Part shown: piece after piece, positions 1-10,288 of the stretch | Numbering within the stretch: position 1 is the first letter of the stretch | Layout of the letters: each line of letters begins with the position of its first letter | DNA from: Vibrio natriegens NBRC 15636 = ATCC 14048 = DSM 759 | Lineage (GTDB): Bacteria > Pseudomonadota > Gammaproteobacteria > Enterobacterales > Vibrionaceae | NCBI RefSeq assembly: GCF_035621455.1 | Contig: NZ_CP141822.1 | Span: 2,976,001-3,040,000 of the forward strand | Direction: 5' to 3' | Length of the DNA stretch: 64,000 nucleotides | The notes under the pieces: model-generated | Told to the model about the DNA's origin: nothing | The model's database searches: none | The model's input: only the letters and a program-made list of their open reading frames with translations | Translations under genes and position numbers: made by a program

Positions 1-1001
<1,001 letters not shown>

Positions 1002-1281
1002 ATACAACCCGAAGGAGTTTCGAATTGAAGTTAAACAACCAAAGTTGCTGTCTCATTATTTAAATGAGCGAGACAGCTTTCGATTTTGCCGGACTCAAAT
1101 TCCAAGAACACTTGAATGTGTTTTTAGTTGTATTCAAATACATGAATACTTTGAGAACTTTACAAATAATCTTAAAGATTATTTTGTCAGCTTTCCAAAT
1201 TGTTAAAGAGCTATGTTAGCTACAAGCTTTCGCTTGTGAACTATCAATCTGTGTGGACACTCATCGTGAGTAATCATCGTA
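1002..1281 (-). other. 16S-23S internal transcribed spacer without tRNA (operon A)
   Basis: 280 bp separate the 16S 3' end from the 23S 5' end. No cloverleaf can be found, unlike the 714 bp and 433 bp spacers of the other two operons. The 23S-proximal part contains an inverted repeat around 1048-1076 (GTCTC/GAGAC arms) that probably belongs to the 23S processing stalk. A boxA-like GCTCTTTAACAATTTGG is read on the minus strand near 1196-1212. Spacers with no tRNA are known in Vibrio rRNA operons. Confidence 0.85.
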
Positions 1282-2834
<1,553 letters not shown>

Positions 2835-3065
2835 AAGATTTTGTTCGGCTCAATGAATACTGAACATTACATAAAGTAATGTTTGAATTGACTGTGCTGA
2901 ATCCGAAGATTCAATGGTCACTTCGTATCATTGAAACCTAATTTGAAACCGAAGTTTCTAATTGGATTATCATCAACGAGTGCCCACACAGATTGATAGG
3001 TTCTTATTTTTAAAGAGCTTTTCTAACTTACCCAGCAACTCAGTTGCTCGTCGTTAGGGGTGCGT
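2835..3065 (-). promoter_or_regulatory. rRNA operon A leader with boxA and 16S processing stem
   Basis: Transcribed leader between promoter P2 and 16S. On the minus strand it contains a boxA-like GCTCTTTAAAAATAAG (near 3003-3018), used by the Nus antitermination complex. It also contains CTATCAATCTGTGTGG, which recurs downstream of 16S near 1245 and may form the RNase III stalk. Two small hairpins follow (GAATC/GATTC and GAAAC/GTTTC arms). Confidence 0.7.
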
Positions 3066-3093
3066 ATCTTACTCCGCACCGTGAGAGAGTCAA
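3066..3093 (-). promoter_or_regulatory. rRNA promoter P2, operon A
   Basis: On the minus strand: -35 TTGACT (complement 3088-3093), 16 bp spacer, -10 TAAGAT (complement 3066-3071), followed by ACGCACCCC. The same architecture with the same hexamers occurs at 47474-47501 in front of operon C. Confidence 0.8.
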
Positions 3094-3172
3094 GCATTTT
3101 TTCAAATTTCTTTTTTCTCTCATTTCCGACTCGCTGTGTGACTTTCGTCTCACTCCGTGTCGGTGGATGCGC

Positions 3173-3200
3173 AGTATAGGGAGTTAAGAAATTAGCACAA
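3173..3200 (-). promoter_or_regulatory. rRNA promoter P1, operon A
   Basis: -35 TTGTGC (complement 3195-3200), 16 bp spacer, -10 TATACT (complement 3173-3178), then a GCGC discriminator. That discriminator is typical of promoters under stringent control. An A/T-rich tract immediately upstream (3201-3240, runs of T and A) could be an UP element. From here to 3456 I see no gene. Confidence 0.7.
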
Positions 3201-3456
3201 GCGTTTTTTGCAAAAAAACTTTCAACCGAACAAACAACAAACACTTTGCGCAAATAAAGAACGATTCGGCCTATTTTTCTTGGATAAATCGGATCTTTTC
3301 TACTGATCGAGGTCATCCCTTGTTAGAAAAAGCGCCAACTTTTTCCTTTTCACTTATGCTTCTATCACCGATTTTTTCGATATCACCGTAAACTTTTGCC
3401 ATTTAGTGTTAATCACGATGACTACACGGCATACCTTCTGTAGAAATTAGGGATAC

Positions 3457-3485
3457 AAAAAGCCCCTCACCAATAGTGAAGGGCT
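3457..3485 (-). terminator. rho-independent terminator of the cadC-like gene
   Basis: On the minus strand, AGCCCTTCAC, loop TATTG, GTGAGGGGCT, then TTTT. It lies 24 bp past the stop codon of the regulator and before the rRNA promoters. Confidence 0.85.
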
Positions 3486-3509
3486 TATATAGTTATCAGC
3501 ATTCGTTTA

Positions 3510-5036
3510 TTAAATATCACTCACTTTGAGCGAAATGGCTTGATGCTTGGTGTCATCCACCTTCACGTCACTTTTAAACACTAGCGACTTACACAATACG
3601 TACGTCTTTAATGAACTATCTATATAGAGGGCTTGGCGATAGAACTTGCTCGCTGACTTTATATCTTGCTCCAACTCCGCATGTTTAGCGCGAATAACAT
3701 TGGAAAGCACAGAGTCACGTAACTGAAGAGCTTGTGCTAGATATTGCTTTGCCTTCGCTAAATCACCAGCAACTGTTTCATGTAAAGCGAGCGCTTCATA
3801 AATACGAGGCTGAATTTGACCAATAGCCATTTTTGCACCTACTTCCAATGCATCATGGAGAGCTTGGGTCTGTCTCTTTTTCTGAGCTTGTTCAGGGTGC
3901 AGTGCTTTTTGTACATAGTAGGCAATCAGCAACTCAGCTTGGACATAAGCATTGTGTGGTTCAATGTCTAAAACGTTTTCCATGAGCTCAATACCATGCT
4001 GATACTGATTAGCAGCCGAAATGTTTAAATAATGATGCGCTTGAATAAACAGTTTTAGTGCCTTGGGCGTCATGGGAAGCCCAGCCACCAGCATCGTTGA
4101 TTTCAGTTTGGCGTCGGGCACACTCAGTATTGTCATCATCCCCAGCGACGCTTGCTGTAAAACCGTCTTTAAATCACGATCCGCCAAAGTATATAAACGA
4201 CGAAATAACGCTTTATCAGAGAAACTGGTCCGATACTCGATTTCTAATAAGCGGGCTACATCGCTTTGCCTTATCTTCACCACCACAGATTTGCCCGGTT
4301 CCGCATGGCTATTTAATGAAGAACTCTTCTGCATCACGCGATAGTCACTAACCTGAGCCACATCCGACATTAACTTTTTCGTTATACCGTCAGCTAAGTC
4401 ATCGCTAATACCTGTATGACTGGCGTTGTTGTGGAGCGTGAATTCAATCAGATGTATGTCGTTGTTTGGGTTATCACTGACTTCTGGTTGCTTGAAGGTA
4501 AACGTGACTATCATCGCAACCACAATACCGATCAAAGGAAGGCTAAATAATCCCTTACGCCAATAGCGTCCTTGATGTTTTTGTTTAAACTCCCCACCAA
4601 CCGCATCTGAGTCAGTGGCAAGTTGTGCTTGAGCGTCGTTTGAGTAACAGCCATCAGCTTCTCCAATAAGAGTAGACAGGTCCTCACGACTAACGCGCAT
4701 AAACTCTTTTGCCGTTAAGCGTGTGACTTCAGCGACGAGTTTGTACCCTCGCTTGGGTACTGTGATGACATAGCTGGGGTTCTCTTCACGACTATCACGC
4801 AATAACTTACGCAGCTCAGAGATAGACTGAGTCACCACTTGGTCGGTGACAGCCGCCCTATCCCAAACCGACTGTATTAACTCTTTGCGTGTGAATACTT
4901 GGTTCGCGTTCTTAGCAAAGAAATATAGAAGGTTACTTAATCGTGGCTCGACGGAGGTTTCCCTACCTTTTCGGTAAAGCTTATTTTCACCAACGTCCAT
5001 CACCCAATCGTTGATTTGAAAATAGACTCCAACCAT
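3510..5036 (-). CDS. cadC: CadC/ToxR-like membrane-anchored transcriptional activator
   Basis: A 508-residue one-component regulator. Residues ~6-104 form an OmpR-type winged helix (ending in the typical VITVPKRGYKLV), followed by a poorly conserved linker. A single membrane segment spans about 162-181, and a ~325-residue periplasmic domain with an alpha-helical, TPR-like second half follows. E. coli CadC has 512 residues and the same plan; it senses acid and lysine and activates the lysine decarboxylase operon cadBA. Linkage to a MerR gene and purH supports the CadC assignment, because Vibrio cadC genes lie there. No cadB or cadA is present in the window: the next thing downstream is the rRNA operon. 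The periplasmic part contains only one cysteine (C482), so the disulfide described in E. coli CadC cannot form. The start is ATG with GAGAG upstream. A related ToxR-family regulator with another target remains possible. Confidence 0.75.
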   Translation of the reverse strand: MVGVYFQINDWVMDVGENKLYRKGRETSVEPRLSNLLYFFAKNANQVFTRKELIQSVWDRAAVTDQVVTQSISELRKLLRDSREENPSYVITVPKRGYKLVAEVTRLTAKEFMRVSREDLSTLIGEADGCYSNDAQAQLATDSDAVGGEFKQKHQGRYWRKGLFSLPLIGIVVAMIVTFTFKQPEVSDNPNNDIHLIEFTLHNNASHTGISDDLADGITKKLMSDVAQVSDYRVMQKSSSLNSHAEPGKSVVVKIRQSDVARLLEIEYRTSFSDKALFRRLYTLADRDLKTVLQQASLGMMTILSVPDAKLKSTMLVAGLPMTPKALKLFIQAHHYLNISAANQYQHGIELMENVLDIEPHNAYVQAELLIAYYVQKALHPEQAQKKRQTQALHDALEVGAKMAIGQIQPRIYEALALHETVAGDLAKAKQYLAQALQLRDSVLSNVIRAKHAELEQDIKSASKFYRQALYIDSSLKTYVLCKSLVFKSDVKVDDTKHQAISLKVSDI

Positions 5037-5190
5037 GTAATTACACTCTCACATCTACCAGGTAAAGCAGCAGAAATGACAGGACACCATCTCTTACCGT
5101 AAATAAAGAGGAGGGATTATAGGGTGGAGAGCGGCTGGTTCCTAGTAAACCATCTAATTCAGATGCAATCTGGGCAGAATAAAAAGCCAG

Positions 5191-5589
5191 CTACTCGAGC
5201 GCAGCTAAGATGGAGCAGTGACTCGCATCGTCATCCACATGGCCGCAGCAGGCATCATTAATCTTTTTGAGCGCTCGGCGAATTTTAGTCAGTTCATTAA
5301 TTTTTTCATCCACCAGCTCTAACTTAGCAGTAGTAATCGCTTTAACCTCGGCGCAGCTGTGCTCTGTCGCTTCTAGTTTTATTTCCAGAAGATCTCTAAT
5401 CTCACCCAAACTTAAACCAAGCTCTTTGGCTTTGAGGATAAATCGAACCTGCTTTTGATTCTCTTCATTATAGAGTCGATAGCCTGACTCACTTCGTCCC
5501 GCTGGCTTAATTAGCCCATTTTTTTCGTAGAATCGTAATGTATCGGCGGTCACACCACAGCGTTTCGCCAGTTCACCTATCTGAAACAT
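5191..5589 (-). CDS. zntR: MerR-family regulator, ZntR-like zinc sensor
   Basis: 132 residues. The N-terminal MerR helix-turn-helix (residues 1-70, with GELAKRCGVTADTLRFYEK) is followed by a long dimerisation helix and a cysteine-rich metal loop. C79, C114 and C115 are at the positions used by E. coli ZntR for zinc. The loop then reads GHVDDDASHC, giving H117, H124 and C125, so it is one residue longer than in E. coli and the histidine is shifted. ZntR proteins twist the spacer of a zinc exporter (zntA) promoter; no exporter is adjacent here. The gene is divergent from purH. Zinc is the best guess; cadmium or lead sensing cannot be excluded. Confidence 0.8.
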   Translation of the reverse strand: MFQIGELAKRCGVTADTLRFYEKNGLIKPAGRSESGYRLYNEENQKQVRFILKAKELGLSLGEIRDLLEIKLEATEHSCAEVKAITTAKLELVDEKINELTKIRRALKKINDACCGHVDDDASHCSILAALE

Positions 5590-5727
5590 AACTGTCCTTA
5601 TTAACTATCTCGTTACTTTTAAAGCTAAAGATCGACTTTTTTGCAATTATTTTTGAGATGCCAAACGATTGCGCGAGCTTTTTTGTAATAAATTGGTTAG
5701 AATACGCGCCATCAAATAGTGGAGACT

Positions 5728-5798
5728 GTTTTCTGACAGGAAAACGCCTGAAAAGGTCTTTACCAAAACTGGCCAATATTTTACCCCAAGAGGTAAAA
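5728..5798 (+). promoter_or_regulatory. inverted repeats in the purH upstream region
   Basis: Two perfect inverted repeats lie between zntR and purH: GTTTTC/GAAAAC at 5728-5745 (loop TGACAG) and TTTTACC/GGTAAAA at 5779-5798 (loop CCAAGA). Neither resembles a PurR operator, and neither is followed by a T-run. They may be leader hairpins or protein sites; function unknown. Confidence 0.4.
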
Positions 5799-5854
5799 AC
5801 AAGTTCATTTTTGGCAAACATCTTTAACTCCGTGAATTTGAGGAAAATGGAAGC

Positions 5855-7447
5855 ATGAACAACGCTCGTCCTATTCGCCGCGCGCTAATCAGCGTATCAG
5901 ACAAAACAGGTATTGTTGAGTTTGCACAAGCTCTTGCTGAGCGTGGTGTCGATATCCTATCTACTGGTGGTACAGCTCGCCTACTTGCTGAGCAAGGTAT
6001 CGCAGTAACAGAAGTCTCTGACTACACTGGTTTCCCAGAAATGATGGACGGTCGCGTAAAAACGCTTCACCCGAAAGTTCACGGTGGCGTATTAGGCCGT
6101 CGCGGTCAGGACGATGAAGTGATGGAAAAACACGGCATCAATCCAATCGACATGGTTGTCGTTAACCTATACCCATTCGCAGAAACTGTTGCTAAAGACG
6201 GCTGTACTCTAGAAGACGCTGTTGAGAACATCGATATCGGTGGTCCAACAATGGTTCGCTCTGCTGCGAAAAACCACAAAGACGTGACTATCGTTGTAAA
6301 CGCTTCAGACTACGATCGCGTAATCGCTGAAATGGATGTAAACGACAAGTCTCTGACTCTGGAAACTCGCTTCGACCTTGCTATCGCTGCATTTGAGCAC
6401 ACTGCATCTTACGACGGCATGATCGCAAACTACTTCGGCACTATGGTTCCATCTTACGGTGAGAACAAAGAAGGTGATGAAGAGTCGAAATTCCCTCGCA
6501 CTTTCAACCAGCAGTTCGAGAAGAAGCAAGATATGCGCTACGGTGAGAACAGCCACCAAGCAGCTGCATTCTATGTTGAAGCGAATCCGGAAGAAGCATC
6601 TGTATCTACTGCTCGTCAAATCCAAGGTAAAGCACTTTCTTACAACAACATCGCTGACACTGATGCAGCACTTGAGTGTGTGAAAGAGTTCGACGAGCCA
6701 GCATGTGTGATCGTGAAACACGCAAACCCATGTGGTGTAGCACTAGGTAAAGACATCCTAGAAGCGTACAACCGCGCTTACCAAACTGATCCAACATCAG
6801 CATTCGGCGGCATCATCGCATTCAACAAAGAACTAGACGCAGAAACTGCTACAGCGATTGTTGAGCGTCAATTCGTTGAAGTCATTATTGCACCTTCAGT
6901 ATCAGCGGAAGCTATCGAAGTGGTTGCAGCGAAGAAAAACGTTCGCCTGCTTGAGTGCGGTGAGTGGACAACCAAGACAACTGGCTTTGATGTTAAACGC
7001 GTTAACGGCGGCCTGCTGGTTCAAGACCGTGACCAAGGCATGGTAAGCCTGGACGACCTTAAAGTAGTGTCTAAGCGTCAGCCAACAGAAGAAGAGCTAA
7101 AAGACGCGCTATTCTGCTGGAAAGTAGCGAAATTCGTGAAATCAAACGCGATCGTTTACGCAAAAGGTGACATGACTATCGGCGTGGGCGCTGGCCAAAT
7201 GAGCCGTGTTTACTCTGCAAAAATCGCTGGTATTAAAGCAGCCGATGAAGGTCTGGAAGTCGCTGGTAGCGTAATGGCATCAGACGCATTCTTCCCATTC
7301 CGTGATGGTATTGATGCGGCAGCCGAAGCGGGCATCAAGTGTGTGATTCAGCCAGGTGGCTCTATGCGCGATGACGAAGTTATTGCAGCAGCAGATGAGC
7401 ACGGTATGGCGATGATCTTCACAGGCATGCGTCACTTCCGTCACTAA
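5855..7447 (+). CDS. purH: bifunctional AICAR transformylase / IMP cyclohydrolase PurH
   Basis: 530 residues, the usual PurH length. It catalyses the last two steps of de novo IMP synthesis: formyl transfer from 10-formyl-THF to AICAR, then ring closure to IMP, in the cytosol. The N-terminal MGS-like cyclohydrolase domain (~1-200) has LSTGGTA (35-41) and [11 protein letters not shown] (68-78). The C-terminal transformylase domain has the catalytic K288-H289 in VKHANPCG. The ATG start follows GAGGAAAATGGAAGC, which gives a good ribosome site. It is transcribed with or ahead of purD, but a terminator lies between them. Confidence 0.97.
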   Translation: MNNARPIRRALISVSDKTGIVEFAQALAERGVDILSTGGTARLLAEQGIAVTEVSDYTGFPEMMDGRVKTLHPKVHGGVLGRRGQDDEVMEKHGINPIDMVVVNLYPFAETVAKDGCTLEDAVENIDIGGPTMVRSAAKNHKDVTIVVNASDYDRVIAEMDVNDKSLTLETRFDLAIAAFEHTASYDGMIANYFGTMVPSYGENKEGDEESKFPRTFNQQFEKKQDMRYGENSHQAAAFYVEANPEEASVSTARQIQGKALSYNNIADTDAALECVKEFDEPACVIVKHANPCGVALGKDILEAYNRAYQTDPTSAFGGIIAFNKELDAETATAIVERQFVEVIIAPSVSAEAIEVVAAKKNVRLLECGEWTTKTTGFDVKRVNGGLLVQDRDQGMVSLDDLKVVSKRQPTEEELKDALFCWKVAKFVKSNAIVYAKGDMTIGVGAGQMSRVYSAKIAGIKAADEGLEVAGSVMASDAFFPFRDGIDAAAEAGIKCVIQPGGSMRDDEVIAAADEHGMAMIFTGMRHFRH

Positions 7448-7454
7448 TCAGAAC

Positions 7455-7484
7455 ATGGCTCTAGGGATGACCTAGGGCCATTTT
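7455..7484 (+). terminator. rho-independent terminator after purH
   Basis: ATGGCTCTAGG, loop GATGA, CCTAGGGCCAT (one wobble pair) followed by TTTTG, 8 bp past the purH stop. It suggests that purD is at least partly transcribed separately. The rest of the 218 bp gap (7485-7665) is A/T-rich and holds AGCTCA/TGAGCT and CTTAT/ATAAG inverted repeats near 7573-7610, of unknown role. Confidence 0.75.
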
Positions 7485-7665
7485 GATCCGTTTAATTCTT
7501 CATTAGTGTTGTCGCTTTTGCTTATCAACATTAATTAAAAAATTTTAATTTTAGAGCAAAGTCAGATTGCCTAGCTCAAGGAAAACACGCTGAGCTTATG
7601 GCTATAAGTGAGCATGTTTGACGCTGAAATCGGCAATATGACGAAGCTATCAAAGGTAAAATACA

Positions 7666-8955
7666 ATGAATGTATTGATTATCGGCGCAGGCGGTCGTGA
7701 ACACGCACTAGGTTGGAAAGCCGCTCAAAACCCAAATGTTGAAACGGTATTCGTTGCTCCTGGTAACGCTGGTACTGCTCTTGAGCCTAAATTGAAGAAC
7801 GTCAACATCGGCGTAGAAGACACGGCAGCACTGGTTGCATTTGCACAAGAACATGCGATTGAGCTAACTATCGTTGGCCCTGAAGCACCACTTGTAATTG
7901 GTGTCGTTGATGCGTTTAATGAAGCTGGCCTGCCAATTTTCGGCCCAACTCAGGCTGCTGCTCAGCTTGAAGGTTCAAAAGCGTTCACCAAAGACTTTCT
8001 TGCACGCCATAAGATCCCAACGGGTTCTTACGCTAATTTCACCGAGATTGAACCTGCATTGGCTTACGTTCGTGAGCAAGGCGCACCAATCGTTGTGAAA
8101 GCTGACGGCCTTGCTGCAGGTAAAGGCGTTATCGTCGCAATGACGCTAGAAGAAGCGGAAGACGCAATCAAAGACATGCTTGCTGGCAACGCTTTTGGTG
8201 ACGCTGGCAGCCGTGTGGTTATTGAAGAGTTCCTGGATGGCGAAGAAGCAAGCTTCATCGTGATGGTTGATGGTGAGAACGTACTACCAATGGCCACCAG
8301 CCAAGACCACAAACGCGTAGGTGACAAAGATACAGGTCCTAACACAGGTGGTATGGGTGCTTACTCTCCAGCACCAGTGGTTACACCAGAAATCCACAAT
8401 CGCATTATGGAAGAAGTCATTTACCCAACCGTTCGCGGTATGGCAGCAGAAGGTAACCCATACACAGGTTTCCTATACGCTGGCCTAATGATCGATCAAG
8501 ACGGCACGCCAAAAGTGATCGAATATAACTGTCGATTCGGCGATCCAGAGACTCAACCAATCATGATGCGTATGCAGTCAGATTTAGTTGAACTTTGTCT
8601 GGCAGCTGTGGACAAGAAACTTGACCAAGTGGAATCTAAATGGGATCCACGCGCGTCTATCGGTATTGTTCTTGCTGCAGGCGGTTACCCAGCGGCATAC
8701 AACAAAGGCGATGTGATTTCAGGTTTGCCTCAGACCGAAGTTGAAGGCGAGAAAGTCTTCCATGCTGGTACAGAGAGCAAAGACGGCGATGTCGTAACAA
8801 ACGGTGGTCGCGTACTGTGTGCTACAGCACTTGGCCATAGCGTTTCAGAAGCTCAGCAACGCGCGTATGAGCTAGCGAAACAGATCAGCTGGGATGGTAT
8901 GTTCCATCGCAATGATATTGGCTACCGCGCTATCGCACGAGAGCAATCAAAATAA
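7666..8955 (+). CDS. purD: phosphoribosylamine-glycine ligase PurD (GARS)
   Basis: 429 residues, identical in length to many bacterial PurD proteins. It joins glycine to 5-phosphoribosylamine with ATP, the second step of purine synthesis. It has an N-terminal Rossmann-like domain with IIGAGGREHAL (5-15), then an ATP-grasp fold with VKADGLAAGKGV (144-155) and the metal-binding segment EYNCRFGDPETQ (286-297). The ATG is preceded by AAAGGTAAAATACA, a reasonable ribosome site. It lies 218 bp downstream of purH on the same strand, as in the enterobacterial purHD operon but with a wider gap. Confidence 0.97.
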   Translation: MNVLIIGAGGREHALGWKAAQNPNVETVFVAPGNAGTALEPKLKNVNIGVEDTAALVAFAQEHAIELTIVGPEAPLVIGVVDAFNEAGLPIFGPTQAAAQLEGSKAFTKDFLARHKIPTGSYANFTEIEPALAYVREQGAPIVVKADGLAAGKGVIVAMTLEEAEDAIKDMLAGNAFGDAGSRVVIEEFLDGEEASFIVMVDGENVLPMATSQDHKRVGDKDTGPNTGGMGAYSPAPVVTPEIHNRIMEEVIYPTVRGMAAEGNPYTGFLYAGLMIDQDGTPKVIEYNCRFGDPETQPIMMRMQSDLVELCLAAVDKKLDQVESKWDPRASIGIVLAAGGYPAAYNKGDVISGLPQTEVEGEKVFHAGTESKDGDVVTNGGRVLCATALGHSVSEAQQRAYELAKQISWDGMFHRNDIGYRAIAREQSK

Positions 8956-8983
8956 AAACAACATCAGTTGGCTATAAAATAAT

Positions 8984-9007
8984 AAGGCGCTTAATGCGCC
9001 TTTTTTT
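8984..9007 (+). terminator. rho-independent terminator after purD
   Basis: AAGGCGC, loop TTAAT, GCGCCTT, then seven T. It lies between the convergent genes purD and yjaH and could also stop minus-strand transcripts weakly. Confidence 0.9.
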
Positions 9008-9024
9008 ATTCAAAGAAAGGGCGG

Positions 9025-9723
9025 TTATTCAGCAATGAATTTAGGTCGCTGAACGCAATCAAACTCGTCATCTTTGAGTAAAAGCAGTTCATCAACTATC
9101 ACTTTATTACGTGACTCTTTACCAATGAAGGCAATGTAACTATCAACGGATGCCAACCGGTCAATGACAAATTTCGGCAACGTTTGATTAAACTCTAATG
9201 TCGTGAATTCTTTGCCATCACAAACTTCTAAGGACTCCCCATCCCAGTAACCTTGGATCAGGCTCTGGCCGTTGCGAGAGCGCTCTTTGACAGAGGCAAC
9301 AACATCGTTAGCTTCAGACTTAAAACGTGCTAACTGGTCACGCTGTAAAGGCAGAACTTTGTTATTAACTCGATATTGCTGATAAACCGCTTCACCATCT
9401 TTATTGAATCGGATGTGGATTTGAAAAGGTACCATACCCAGCTTGGCATCAATCTGGTCACCCTTTCGAGTCAACTCCCGTAATTCTCCGGCATCCCAAC
9501 GATAATCACTTTGGTACCAACCGTAGTCACCCGATGTTACATAGTCTGCTGCTGTACTGACACGGGTAAGTCGTTCCGTCATCCAATACAAACTGCTTGC
9601 ATCACCTTCGGCTTTACCGCCAGTGAAATGAGTAAATTGTTCGAGATTGGGGGTTTCAACAGATGAACAGCCAACGAGAGAAAGGCTAGCAAGGAGAAGA
9701 GAAGTGTATAGCTGTTTTTTCAT
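9025..9723 (-). CDS. yjaH: DUF1481 lipoprotein, YjaH-like
   Basis: 232 residues from the chosen ATG. The N-terminus MKKQLYTSLLLASLSLVGC is a lipoprotein signal with lipobox cysteine C19, so the protein should be anchored in an envelope membrane. The rest has no motif I can tie to an activity. Its position directly behind hupA matches E. coli yjaH (DUF1481), for which I know no established function. An in-frame ATG 33 bp upstream, at 9756 and only 6 bp after the hupA stop, would add 11 residues (MHRGILPRCNF) and spoil the signal peptide, but might allow translational coupling. No Shine-Dalgarno precedes the chosen ATG, because a hairpin occupies that stretch. Confidence 0.8.
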   Translation of the reverse strand: MKKQLYTSLLLASLSLVGCSSVETPNLEQFTHFTGGKAEGDASSLYWMTERLTRVSTAADYVTSGDYGWYQSDYRWDAGELRELTRKGDQIDAKLGMVPFQIHIRFNKDGEAVYQQYRVNNKVLPLQRDQLARFKSEANDVVASVKERSRNGQSLIQGYWDGESLEVCDGKEFTTLEFNQTLPKFVIDRLASVDSYIAFIGKESRNKVIVDELLLLKDDEFDCVQRPKFIAE

Positions 9724-9755
9724 AAAATTGCACCGAGGCAGGATACCTCGGTGCA
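9724..9755 (-). terminator. hairpin between hupA and yjaH, probable hupA terminator
   Basis: Perfect 10 bp arms TGCACCGAGG and CCTCGGTGCA with a 7 nt loop, followed on the minus strand by AATTTT and then directly by the yjaH ATG. The T-run is short, so termination is probably partial. The hairpin covers the place where the yjaH ribosome site should be. Confidence 0.7.
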
Positions 9756-9762
9756 TTCTAAC

Positions 9763-10035
9763 TTAGTTTACTGATTCTTTCAGTGCTTTACCTGCTACGA
9801 ATGCAGGAACGTTAGCCGCTGCGATTTGAATCTCATCGCCAGTCTTAGGGTTACGGCCAGTACGCGCTGCACGGTGGTTTACTTTGAATGTACCAAAACC
9901 AATTAGTTGAACTTGGTCACCCTCTTTAAGTGCGCCAGTTACACCTTCAAGAGTCGCTTCAAGAGCAGCCTTTGCTTGTGCTTTTGATAGGTCTGCTTTT
10001 TCTGCGATAAAGTCGATTAATTGGGTCTTGTTCAT
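9763..10035 (-). CDS. hupA: DNA-binding protein HU-alpha
   Basis: 90 residues, the exact size of bacterial HU. It begins [20 protein letters not shown] and has the DNA-binding arm with GFGTFKV and [11 protein letters not shown] is a small dimeric nucleoid protein that bends and constrains DNA. The gene lies between yjaH and, upstream on the other strand, a CNNM-type gene; the yjaG-hupA-yjaH neighbourhood of enterobacteria is kept, with the CNNM gene inserted. The ribosome site is AAGGGAAACCTA before the ATG. Confidence 0.97.
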   Translation of the reverse strand: MNKTQLIDFIAEKADLSKAQAKAALEATLEGVTGALKEGDQVQLIGFGTFKVNHRAARTGRNPKTGDEIQIAAANVPAFVAGKALKESVN

Positions 10036-10288
10036 TAGGTTTCCCTTCTTATAGGTTATCGAATTCGTCTCACTCTAAAACATAAATGCCCCATCTGGCA
10101 AAGGTTTGTAGGTGAACTTTCGATTTTATGACGTACTTTTAGCCATAATATGAGTAATAACTCACAATTTGTTACCACATAGCATCCGAATTCCCTTGCT
10201 TTCCAAGGGATTTGGCGCAATTTATATCGCACATACGCGGCTATAATAGCTGCAAACAACTACTATCTAACGACTTTCAAGGGCAACT

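Noticed and set aside
3023..3316. 97-residue frame on the minus strand across the rRNA promoters
   Set aside because: Covers P1 and P2; composition and lack of a ribosome site fit noncoding DNA.
4058..4351. Overlapping plus-strand frames inside the cadC-like gene
   Set aside because: Shadow frames opposite a well-supported gene.
5700..5854. PurR operator for purH
   Set aside because: No sequence close to the ACGCAAACGTTTGCGT consensus was found in the upstream region.
5573..5858. Short frames on both strands between zntR and purH
   Set aside because: No recognisable domain or ribosome site; the region is better explained as a divergent regulatory region.
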